DNA of 10,102 nucleotides from a bacterium (GTDB lineage Bacteria > Patescibacteriota > Patescibacteriia > S139-126 > S139-133). Of the stretch, positions 5,630-10,102 are shown piece by piece. Both the position numbers and the translations under genes were made by a program. The first letter of the stretch is position 1, and each line of letters starts with the position of its first letter. The stretch lies in the NCBI GenBank assembly GCA_030429785.1, contig JAUIEQ010000022.1, positions 1 to 10,102 on the forward strand, written 5' to 3'. The notes below the pieces were generated by a model. It was not told where the DNA came from. It worked only from the letters and a program-made list of their open reading frames with translations, and searched no databases.

Positions 5630-6463
5630 ATGACAAGAACTCAAAAACTCACCAAGCAACAAGTGCATACTTTTCAAAAAACTGTTTTGAATTACTATAA
5701 AAAAAATCAACGCTCATTTCCATGGCGCAAACGTTCAAACACTCCTTATGAAATACTCGTCTCGGAAATCATGCTACAACAAACCCAAGCAGATCGCGTC
5801 GTGCCAAAGTACCACGCATTCCTCACAGCTTTTCCAAACTTCAAACAACTCAGTACAGCTGCTTTCACTGCAGTCATACGACATTGGCAGGGACTTGGAT
5901 ACAATCGTCGCGCGCTCAACCTGCACAAATGCGCTCAACACGTTACTCAAGAGTATGCCGGTCGCCTACCACGCACCACAGAGCAACTATGCGCCCTTCC
6001 TGGAATTGGGCCGTACACCGCAGCTGCTATTCAAGCTTTTGCATTCAACATGCCAGCTGTCGTAATTGAGACCAATATTCGCACTGTGTACATCCATCAT
6101 TTTTTTGAAGATCAATACAATATCACAGATGCGCAACTACTTCCACTAATCAAACAAACAATTGATCACACCAACCCGCGCCAATGGTATGCTGCCCTCA
6201 TGGACTATGGCGCACACATCAAAAAAACTGTTGGTAACAAAAGTCGACAAAGCAAAAAATATACAAAACAAAGCACGTTCAAAGGCTCAAACCGTGAGGC
6301 ACGAGGTGTGATTATCAAACTCTTATCACAACAAAACCACACCGAAAGAAAAATCGTTGACACTAGTGGTATTTCACAACAACGAATACAAACAGCATTG
6401 CAACAACTACTTGCAGAGCGCATTATCAAAAAAACAAACAAAACATACTCAATTATAGACTAG
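5630..6463 (+). CDS. mutY: MutY-like A/G-specific adenine DNA glycosylase lacking the iron-sulfur cluster
   Basis: This is a helix-hairpin-helix/GPD base-excision enzyme, expected to remove adenine mispaired with 8-oxoguanine. In the 277-residue protein, FPWR (30-33) and PYEILVSEIMLQQTQ (39-53) carry the catalytic Glu46. LPGIGPYTAAAIQAF (123-137) is the helix-hairpin-helix. The position of the usual catalytic Asp (LDGN or VDTN in MutY) is Glu147, in VIETNIRTVY. After MDYGAHIKK (191-199) the four cysteines of the [4Fe-4S] loop are absent and replaced by basic polar sequence (SRQSKKYTKQSTF). The C-terminal NUDIX-like 8-oxoguanine-sensing domain is also missing. In its place residues 222-277 look like a winged helix (ARGVIIKLLSQ, then SGISQQRIQTALQQLLAERI). 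The ATG at 5630 is preferred to a GTG at 5615 because the extra residues are atypical. Substrate specificity is inferred. Confidence 0.88.
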   Translation: MTRTQKLTKQQVHTFQKTVLNYYKKNQRSFPWRKRSNTPYEILVSEIMLQQTQADRVVPKYHAFLTAFPNFKQLSTAAFTAVIRHWQGLGYNRRALNLHKCAQHVTQEYAGRLPRTTEQLCALPGIGPYTAAAIQAFAFNMPAVVIETNIRTVYIHHFFEDQYNITDAQLLPLIKQTIDHTNPRQWYAALMDYGAHIKKTVGNKSRQSKKYTKQSTFKGSNREARGVIIKLLSQQNHTERKIVDTSGISQQRIQTALQQLLAERIIKKTNKTYSIID

Positions 6464-6488
6464 TGATTGCTGCTGCCAATATATAAAA

Positions 6489-6527
6489 AAGCAGGCGATA
6501 TAACAATATAGCCTGCTTGTATTTTTT
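6489..6527. terminator. Bidirectional terminator between mutY and the minus-strand membrane gene
   Basis: AAGCAGGC (6489-6496) pairs with GCCTGCTT (6511-6518), with an inner TATA/TATA extension. T-runs follow on the plus strand (6522-6528) and on the minus strand (complement of the A-run at 6485-6490). Confidence 0.85.
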
Positions 6528-6542
6528 TGCTATACACACCAA

Positions 6543-7208
6543 CTACCACAAAAATGTAAAGTACGCCCAAACAATTATCACTCCGTGCAAAAACATTGGA
6601 ACGATATAAGCCCTCAATGAAGTACTCAACAACCGCTTCATTTGATAACGTGCACGCGAAAATTGGACATAACCCTCCACGCCAAACTGAATTGATCGCA
6701 GCATATTCTCTTGCCCAAAACTCGACACCAACGTATCGATATGCGCGTAATGAGCAACAATAAATGTCATACAAAGCAACAATGCAAGAGCCGCCAGCAA
6801 ACCATACCCAATCGGCACAACAGTTGGGTACAAATCCAACCCAACTACCGACGCGGCAACAAAATAACAAGCATACCCCCACAAAGCTGCTCGCGTGGCT
6901 AGCACTTGATGCAAAGACTTTGACCATGGCATGGGACTACCTCCTGGTGCAACAATATCAGCCCTACCCATCAGGTCGTCAGCAATCGGAACGCTTCCCG
7001 TATAAGCCTTGAAAATAACATCTTGATACAGCATCCAACCAATAAAGAAAAAAGCTATGGCTGGGGCTACATACAGTAGTATGAAGCTGCGCTCACCCAC
7101 ATCACTGCAGATTATCAAAATATATACAGCAGCTGCCAAAGCAATACCTGTCTGCGTAATAGCTGCAACTATATAGCTGCGCAGTAGGACTCTCAAGTGT
7201 ATCAACAT
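6543..7208 (-). CDS. Hypothetical five-helix membrane protein
   Basis: The 221-residue product is not recognised. Hydrophobic segments lie near residues 12-33, 42-62 (FILLYVAPAIAFFFIGWML), 105-125, 131-153 (PIGYGLLAALALLLCMTFIV) and 199-220. A polar loop at about 63-104 contains PIADDLMGRADIVAPGG, and a basic region (RARYQMKR) precedes the last helix. A GTG at 7217 has been passed over: on the minus strand GAGGAG overlaps that GTG and sits 8 bases before the ATG at 7208, so the ATG is the start. The gene has its own promoter (7265-7293) and ends in a terminator shared with mutY. The layout suggests a standalone integral membrane protein; no transport or enzyme motif is visible. A 155-codon ORF in another frame across its 3' half is a shadow. 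Confidence 0.85.
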   Translation of the reverse strand: MLIHLRVLLRSYIVAAITQTGIALAAAVYILIICSDVGERSFILLYVAPAIAFFFIGWMLYQDVIFKAYTGSVPIADDLMGRADIVAPGGSPMPWSKSLHQVLATRAALWGYACYFVAASVVGLDLYPTVVPIGYGLLAALALLLCMTFIVAHYAHIDTLVSSFGQENMLRSIQFGVEGYVQFSRARYQMKRLLSTSLRAYIVPMFLHGVIIVWAYFTFLW

Positions 7209-7264
7209 GATTATCACTCCTCTGGTGTATTGATGATATATTGTAAATTAACAAGCAATGTACT

Positions 7265-7293
7265 ACTGTACGTAATAAAATAAAATACGTCAA
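7265..7293 (-). promoter_or_regulatory. Promoter for the five-helix membrane gene
   Basis: On the minus strand, TTGACG (complement of 7288-7293) and TACAGT (complement of 7265-7270) are 17 bases apart. The leader is about 50 bases and carries the GAGGAG ribosome site. Confidence 0.6.
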
Positions 7294-7331
7294 TACAATA
7301 TGAACGAACTGCACAAGATATCTTCGCATTT

Positions 7332-7358
7332 AAAATGCTGACATATTTGTCAGCTTTT
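7332..7358. terminator. Bidirectional hairpin terminator
   Basis: GCTGACA (7337-7343) and TGTCAGC (7348-7354) pair around TATT, with AAAA before and TTTT after. It most plausibly stops minus-strand transcripts coming from the broken gene at 7480-7933, before they enter the next gene's promoter. Confidence 0.7.
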
Positions 7359-7412
7359 GTTACTGGTATTGTTACTACTTGGTAAGGCAAATCGCAGGAC
7401 TTACTATCATAC

Positions 7413-7442
7413 ATCGATCAGTATAGGATTCACCCGATCGAT
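7413..7442. repeat. Small inverted repeat ATCGATC/GATCGAT
   Basis: ATCGATC (7413-7419) and GATCGAT (7436-7442) flank a 16-base spacer. It may be an operator-like site or chance; nothing nearby confirms a role. Confidence 0.3.
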
Positions 7443-7625
7443 ACCACACAGGCAAACGTTAGTAATAACGCCATGATGATTACCCCTGCCTGTCAAAAGC
7501 TATACCTGCTGACGCAGGCAACAGTTCTGTACCGACAGATATGAGCGCTGCTTGTGAAACAGCTTTTGCATCAACCTTCCACTTCGCGTTCTCGAGAAAA
7601 CAAGACGCTTGTTCACCTTGTTGAT

Positions 7626-7653
7626 ACAAAAACCCTTGGTTAATCCAAGGGTT
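7626..7653 (-). terminator. Terminator-like hairpin after the 88-residue ORF
   Basis: On the minus strand AACCCTTGG and CCAAGGGTT form a perfect 9-bp stem with a 5-base loop, followed by TTTTTG counting the stem's last Ts. It starts 13 bases after the 7667 stop. It supports the short-gene reading but would lie within coding sequence if the two frames belong together. Confidence 0.5.
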
Positions 7654-7666
7654 AAAAAAAGAGTTG

Positions 7667-7933
7667 TCAGCATGACATACCAGCACCAGCTGATGATGTG
7701 CCCGTACAACGCGCAAAATAATAATGGCGGTTGTACTGCAAGCTGTGACGCCTGAACAAATATTCGATAACTTGCTTCAATCTACCAACTGCTTCAAGGT
7801 GTTGATACTCTGACGAATCGCGGATAGGAACATCATCGCCTGACTGTGTACGAACTTCATGGAACACAGCCGCTGCTGCAGATCCGGCATCGGGGGTAAA
7901 AACAATAATAAACGACTTAGGTTTTTGTGACAT
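7667..7933 (-). CDS. Hypothetical 88-residue protein, possibly the 5' part of a frameshifted gene
   Basis: The start is well supported: AAGGAG lies 5 bases before the ATG at 7933 on the minus strand. The protein begins MSQKPKSFIIVFTPDAGSAA, with a hydrophobic strand followed by a small-residue loop. Next comes a helical, charged middle (SSEYQHLEAVGRLKQVIEYL), then RRHSLQYNRHYYFAR and a low-complexity end (CTGTSSAGAGMSC). That end reads like out-of-frame sequence. If intact, the gene would stop just before the hairpin at 7631-7653, which would then be its terminator. I cannot assign a family or function. Confidence 0.5.
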   Translation of the reverse strand: MSQKPKSFIIVFTPDAGSAAAAVFHEVRTQSGDDVPIRDSSEYQHLEAVGRLKQVIEYLFRRHSLQYNRHYYFARCTGTSSAGAGMSC

Positions 7934-8033
7934 GCGCACTCCTTATGGGATTTATTGATTGAATTATGAATGAACAGATACTAAGAACATCACAAACCGC
8001 ACAAACGAACTGTCGATCTTCTAACTATTTTGA

Positions 8034-8063
8034 CAAAAAAAATACCGCTTTCGTATGAAGCGG
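8034..8063 (-). terminator. Minus-strand terminator for the small-ORF unit
   Basis: On the minus strand CCGCTT and AAGCGG (complements of 8058-8063 and 8045-8050) enclose a 7-base loop and are followed by TATTTTTTTT. It lies 27 bases after the stop of the 31-codon ORF. No larger minus-strand gene lies immediately upstream to need it. Confidence 0.75.
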
Positions 8064-8090
8064 CTGGTGGTATCTGATGTGTATCAAGAC

Positions 8091-8186
8091 CTATGCCGCA
8101 TCCGCGCCAATCAACAAGCCAACCAAAATAATTACTGACCGCGTCAGTTCTTGGATGTATTGTTTAATTGTCGTGAATGACACCAT
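8091..8186 (-). CDS. Candidate 31-residue membrane peptide gene
   Basis: On the minus strand an ATG at 8186 opens a 31-codon frame, starting MVSFTTIKQYIQELTR and continuing SVIILVGLLIGADAA to a TAG at 8091. The first half is a possible amphipathic segment. The second half is a short hydrophobic stretch that could insert in a membrane. A promoter (8215-8244) lies upstream and an intrinsic terminator (8034-8063) downstream, so a discrete transcript of about 175 bases is plausible. There is no Shine-Dalgarno sequence. The stretch also holds a perfect hairpin ACTGAC/GTCAGT (8134-8148), so a non-coding RNA is the alternative. Composition resembles small toxic or regulatory membrane peptides, but that is only analogy. 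Confidence 0.4.
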   Translation of the reverse strand: MVSFTTIKQYIQELTRSVIILVGLLIGADAA

Positions 8187-8214
8187 AGATATAGAATATA
8201 TGTTCCGTACATAC

Positions 8215-8244
8215 ATACTACCCAAAAAATAAACCCTTGGTCAA
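8215..8244 (-). promoter_or_regulatory. Promoter for the small-ORF transcript
   Basis: On the minus strand TTGACC (complement of 8239-8244) and TAGTAT (complement of 8215-8220) are 18 bases apart. Transcription would start near 8208, about 22 bases before the ATG at 8186. Confidence 0.5.
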
Positions 8245-8319
8245 CGTACCTATTGTGGATAGTTTGGGAGGTTGCTGGACTTGATTCATTTCTATGTCTA
8301 TGCTAACCTTTGGTAAAGG

Positions 8320-8349
8320 TTGTACTGCCTTTTATTTTTTTGCTATATT
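8320..8349 (+). promoter_or_regulatory. Promoter for tRNA-Val
   Basis: TTGTAC (8320-8325) and TATATT (8344-8349) are 18 bases apart, with an extended -10 TGC (8341-8343) directly before the -10 box. The leader is about 20 bases. Confidence 0.65.
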
Positions 8350-8376
8350 TACAACTAGGTAAGAGATTGATCATAT

Positions 8377-8453
8377 GGGTGCTTAGCTCAGCTGGTTAGA
8401 GCGCCTCGTTTACACCGAGGAGGTCGGGAGTTCGACTCTCTCAGCACCCACCA
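8377..8453 (+). tRNA. tRNA-Val (anticodon UAC)
   Basis: The 77-base gene encodes CCA. Acceptor GGGTGCT (8377-8383) pairs with AGCACCC (8443-8449). The D arm is AGCTCAGCTGGTTAGAGC. Anticodon stem CCTCG/CGAGG encloses TTTACAC, with anticodon TAC at 8411-8413, and the T loop is TTCGACT. Confidence 0.97.
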
Positions 8454-8495
8454 TCATAGCATCAATCTGCCGCATCGAGCATTAACGTTATTCCT

Positions 8496-8759
8496 ATGGA
8501 GAATCTAGTAGTTGGCATTATCATGGCTGGTATTGGATTCTTGATGCTCAAATTTACTTTATGGTTTGTCACAAACTTTGGACGCATTGATTGGTTTGAG
8601 CGCCATTTACGAACATGGGGCGGCACATTCTTATTTTACAAGCTGATTGGCATTATGTTATCATTTTTTGGCATACTGCATATGGTTGGTTTGTTAGAAC
8701 CATTTCTCACCTGGATACTCGGATCAACATTTGGCCCAGTATTCTCACCAACAATCTAA
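8496..8759 (+). CDS. Hypothetical small two-helix membrane protein
   Basis: The 87-residue protein has hydrophobic segments near residues 4-26 (LVVGIIMAGIGFLMLKFTLW) and 46-66 (LFYKLIGIMLSFFGILHMVG). They are linked by a polar loop, GRIDWFERHLRTWGG (29-43), and the C-terminus is moderately hydrophobic. The general pattern, a GRIDW..ERHL loop followed by a YKLIGI helix, resembles small conserved proteins I associate with Patescibacteria; no function is known. The ATG at 8496 has no Shine-Dalgarno sequence. It lies 42 bases after tRNA-Val, with no obvious promoter or terminator between, so transcription from the tRNA-Val promoter is possible. It ends 118 bases before tRNA-Ala. Confidence 0.75.
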   Translation: MENLVVGIIMAGIGFLMLKFTLWFVTNFGRIDWFERHLRTWGGTFLFYKLIGIMLSFFGILHMVGLLEPFLTWILGSTFGPVFSPTI

Positions 8760-8863
8760 AGCTATTATATAGCAAACAGCGCATTGCTTCAGACTTTGAT
8801 TACAAAAATTACAAGGGCCTTGAAATGGGTCCGTCCCCATACTTGTTTTAATAAGTTATTTAT

Positions 8864-8869
8864 TAGAAT
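8864..8869 (+). promoter_or_regulatory. Possible -10 box for tRNA-Ala
   Basis: TAGAAT (8864-8869) lies 9 bases before the tRNA. The best -35 candidate, TTGTTT (8843-8848), is only 15 bases upstream, so the promoter is uncertain. Confidence 0.3.
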
Positions 8870-8877
8870 AAGCATGG

Positions 8878-8954
8878 GGGCCCGTAGCTCAGCTGGCTAG
8901 AGCGCCTGCTTTGCACGCAGGAGGTCAGGGGTTCGACTCCCCTCGGGTCCACCA
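8878..8954 (+). tRNA. tRNA-Ala (anticodon UGC)
   Basis: The 77-base gene encodes CCA. Acceptor GGGCCCG (8878-8884) pairs with CGGGTCC (8944-8950), with one G-T pair. Anticodon stem CCTGC/GCAGG encloses TTTGCAC, with anticodon TGC at 8912-8914. The T arm is GGGG-TTCGACT-CCCC. Its 3' 58 bases overlap the recombinase reading frame on the other strand. Confidence 0.97.
8897..8954. other. Probable attachment (att) junction in tRNA-Ala
   Basis: The recombinase frame on the minus strand crosses the tRNA 3' end and stops in its D loop (TAG at 8897-8899). An integrase gene abutting and facing a tRNA 3' end is the standard signature of a site-specific integration junction. The exact core and the other junction are outside what can be seen. 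Confidence 0.6.
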
Positions 8955-10102
8955 AAAGTAGTTAAATCGAATATAGGATACTTGGAAAGACGCTTCCTAC
9001 ACAGATAGCCGAGTGGGTCATTTACGACTACTCGGACTATTTGTTTATCCTCGATAATGACTTCTTTAAAGAAGGTCCGTACAAGGAGTGCTTGTAGTTC
9101 TGGTTCTGCCTTCTTGTATGCGTAATAACAACTGGTAGCGAGTGCTAATGCGATTTCAATAGTGCGAACTACACTCGCAAGTTGATTTTCAATTTTATCA
9201 AGTTGTTCGGTTAGGCGCTTCTCCTCGATTGCCAAATCGACTTTTATTTCTTCATACACATCAAAATCTCCCTCGCTTGTTTTATCTTTGTCAATTAGTT
9301 GCATGACAAGATTTTTCTTGCGACGTTTTGTGTCTTCAAGTTTATTCAAAATGTCTGCTCGCGCTTTTTCGTAAATCTCCTGTTCGTCTGCAAAAAGTGC
9401 GCGTACACGCTTGCGCAACTTAAGAACAATACTAGTAGGGAGTTGAACCAACTTTAAGGTACGCTCAACCTCTTTAAGTATTTCTTCTTCATTTGCATAC
9501 GCTTGATTGCACTTAACCTTTTGGCTCTTTTGTGATTTTAAGCACCGTGCATAACGTATGACGTTTCCGCTACTGGTAGTATGTTCTTCAACGGTACACC
9601 TACTTCCGCATTCTCCGCACCACGAAAGACCCTTGAGTACTGAAAATAGTCGGCGGTTTCTACTTGCACCGCCCAAACGGGCGTCAAGAATTGCTTGCAC
9701 CTTTTCAAATAGTTTGCGGTCCAAAAACAACTCATGTTTGCCGTCGGGATTAACTATGCCACCCCATGCGATAACTCCAATGTAGAACCTATCTCGTAGA
9801 ACGTTTGTTAGTTTGCTTGGGTGCAACTTCCCGCTACTACCTTTGCGTGTTCGGACCGGAAACCCCTCCTCTTGCAGTTTTTTAGCCAACATTTCAACGG
9901 AGTAATTACCGGTAGCAAAAAGTTCAAATGCTCTAATGACCCATTTTGCCTCCTCCCAATCAACCTCGACCCAACGCTTATCTTTTCCGCTCTTGAGTTT
10001 CTCTTGCTTGTTTTGGTAGCCATACGGGGCCTTATTAGGCCAGTAACCGTCCTTTGCTTTTCTAATCATGTTAAGGCGTATTCGTCGGCCGCTTTGTCGT
10101 GA
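8897..10102 (-). CDS. Large serine recombinase (integrase), C-terminal part
   Basis: The gene runs off the right edge, so the N-terminal resolvase domain with the catalytic Ser is not in view. The frame is open to base 10102 and reads SRQSGRRIRLN before the internal ATG at 10069, so that Met is not the start. The next segment, KAKDGYWPNKAPYGY, is the conserved entry to the recombinase domain (PF07508 type). Counting from that Met, a DNA-binding zinc ribbon has cysteines at 151, 154, 158, 176 and 187 (WCGECGSRC, ARCLKSQ). A long charged coiled coil spans about 195-310 (EIYEKARADILNKLEDTKRR). This architecture belongs to phage and mobile-element integrases. The last 18 residues, GGPEGSRTPDLLRAKQAL, are translated antisense from tRNA-Ala, so the natural C-terminus was probably altered on integration. 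No terminator follows; readthrough would be antisense to tRNA-Ala. Confidence 0.92.
   Translation of the reverse strand, partial: SRQSGRRIRLNMIRKAKDGYWPNKAPYGYQNKQEKLKSGKDKRWVEVDWEEAKWVIRAFELFATGNYSVEMLAKKLQEEGFPVRTRKGSSGKLHPSKLTNVLRDRFYIGVIAWGGIVNPDGKHELFLDRKLFEKVQAILDARLGGASRNRRLFSVLKGLSWCGECGSRCTVEEHTTSSGNVIRYARCLKSQKSQKVKCNQAYANEEEILKEVERTLKLVQLPTSIVLKLRKRVRALFADEQEIYEKARADILNKLEDTKRRKKNLVMQLIDKDKTSEGDFDVYEEIKVDLAIEEKRLTEQLDKIENQLASVVRTIEIALALATSCYYAYKKAEPELQALLVRTFFKEVIIEDKQIVRVVVNDPLGYLCRKRLSKYPIFDLTTFGGPEGSRTPDLLRAKQAL

Larger units (their letters stand above)
7480..7933 (-). pseudogene. Possible single frameshifted gene spanning two minus-strand frames
   Basis: The minus-strand frame starting at 7933 reads protein-like sequence to about HYYFAR and then stops early at 7667. 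The +1 frame continues with equally protein-like sequence (QGFLYQQGEQASCFLENAKW, then AALISVGTELLPASAGIAF) to a TAA at 7480. Skipping one base near 7704-7716 (for example in the TT of GCGCGTTGTACGG) would join them into one protein of about 150 residues. The second frame has no good start of its own, only a TTG with no ribosome site. This could be a real broken gene or an assembly or sequencing error. No known slippery site is visible. The weakness of this reading is a terminator-like hairpin at 7631-7653 inside the second half. Confidence 0.4.
7934..8376. other. Gene-poor region between the broken gene and tRNA-Val
   Basis: No ORF of 60 codons or more lies here on either strand. It contains the upstream region of the 7933 gene, where I see no convincing promoter. 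It also holds the small-ORF unit, a 7-bp hairpin AACCTTT/AAAGGTT (8305-8321) of unknown role, and the tRNA-Val promoter. Confidence 0.6.

Noticed and set aside
6460..6927. 155-codon minus-strand ORF overlapping the five-helix membrane gene and mutY terminator
   Set aside because: It is unusually rich in Cys and Ser, runs through the bidirectional terminator and touches the mutY stop. It is a shadow of the well-supported gene at 6543-7208.
7430..7474. 14-codon hydrophobic minus-strand ORF (MALLLTFACVVSIG)
   Set aside because: It is very short, has no clear promoter or SD of its own, and is likely chance.
8030..8059. TTGACA-18-TATGAA on the plus strand as a promoter
   Set aside because: No plus-strand gene follows. 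The A-run is better explained as the T-run of a minus-strand terminator, though a non-coding plus-strand RNA cannot be excluded.
8615..8851. 78-codon plus-strand ORF overlapping the 8496 gene
   Set aside because: It is an out-of-frame shadow of the two-helix membrane protein running into intergenic sequence.
9821..10102. 93-codon plus-strand ORF antisense to the recombinase
   Set aside because: It is antisense to strongly conserved recombinase sequence, and its residues show no recognisable protein features.

Overview
The window looks like a stretch of a small, A+T-leaning bacterial chromosome, roughly 40% G+C by eye. UGA and UAG are both used as stops and the tRNA genes encode CCA. The gene types point tentatively to Patescibacteria (the candidate phyla radiation): an iron-sulfur-free MutY-type glycosylase with a winged-helix tail, a DUF1761-like protein, many small membrane or hypothetical proteins each with its own promoter, and a serine recombinase whose end is translated from an antisense tRNA. 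This placement is inference from gene style, not from a marker phylogeny.

Layout. Bases 1-440 hold the C-terminal part of an ArsB/NhaD-type ion permease. Ribosomal protein L19 (rplS) follows with a promoter and terminator, then tRNA-Leu(GAG). Bases 1240-2571 hold two single-gene cassettes, each with a near-consensus promoter, a strong Shine-Dalgarno (SD) sequence and its own terminator. One encodes an unknown 153-residue protein and the other a zinc-ribbon/helix-turn-helix protein. Next come a trans-isoprenyl diphosphate synthase and a PlsC-type acyltransferase, a plausible membrane-lipid pair. These converge on a minus-strand four-helix membrane protein through a shared bidirectional terminator. 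A divergent intergenic region then leads to a DUF1761-like membrane protein and the MutY-like glycosylase, which converge on a second bidirectional terminator with a minus-strand five-helix membrane protein.

The right third is accessory in character. An apparently frameshifted minus-strand gene (7480-7933) is followed by a promoter-to-terminator unit holding only a 31-codon membrane-peptide ORF (8091-8186). tRNA-Val(UAC), a small two-helix membrane protein and tRNA-Ala(UGC) come next. From tRNA-Ala to the right edge runs the C-terminal part of a large serine recombinase on the minus strand. Its last 18 residues and stop codon lie inside tRNA-Ala, so the tRNA is very probably the attachment site of an integrated element extending beyond the window.

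Two gene-expression styles can be seen. Several core plus-strand genes have no SD sequence, and some have -10-like boxes only about 15-35 bases before the start codon. The hypothetical and minus-strand genes carry strong AAGGAG or GAGGAG sites. No multi-gene defence or biosynthetic system is visible. The most unusual items are the recombinase/tRNA-Ala junction, the atypical MutY, and the small ORF unit.
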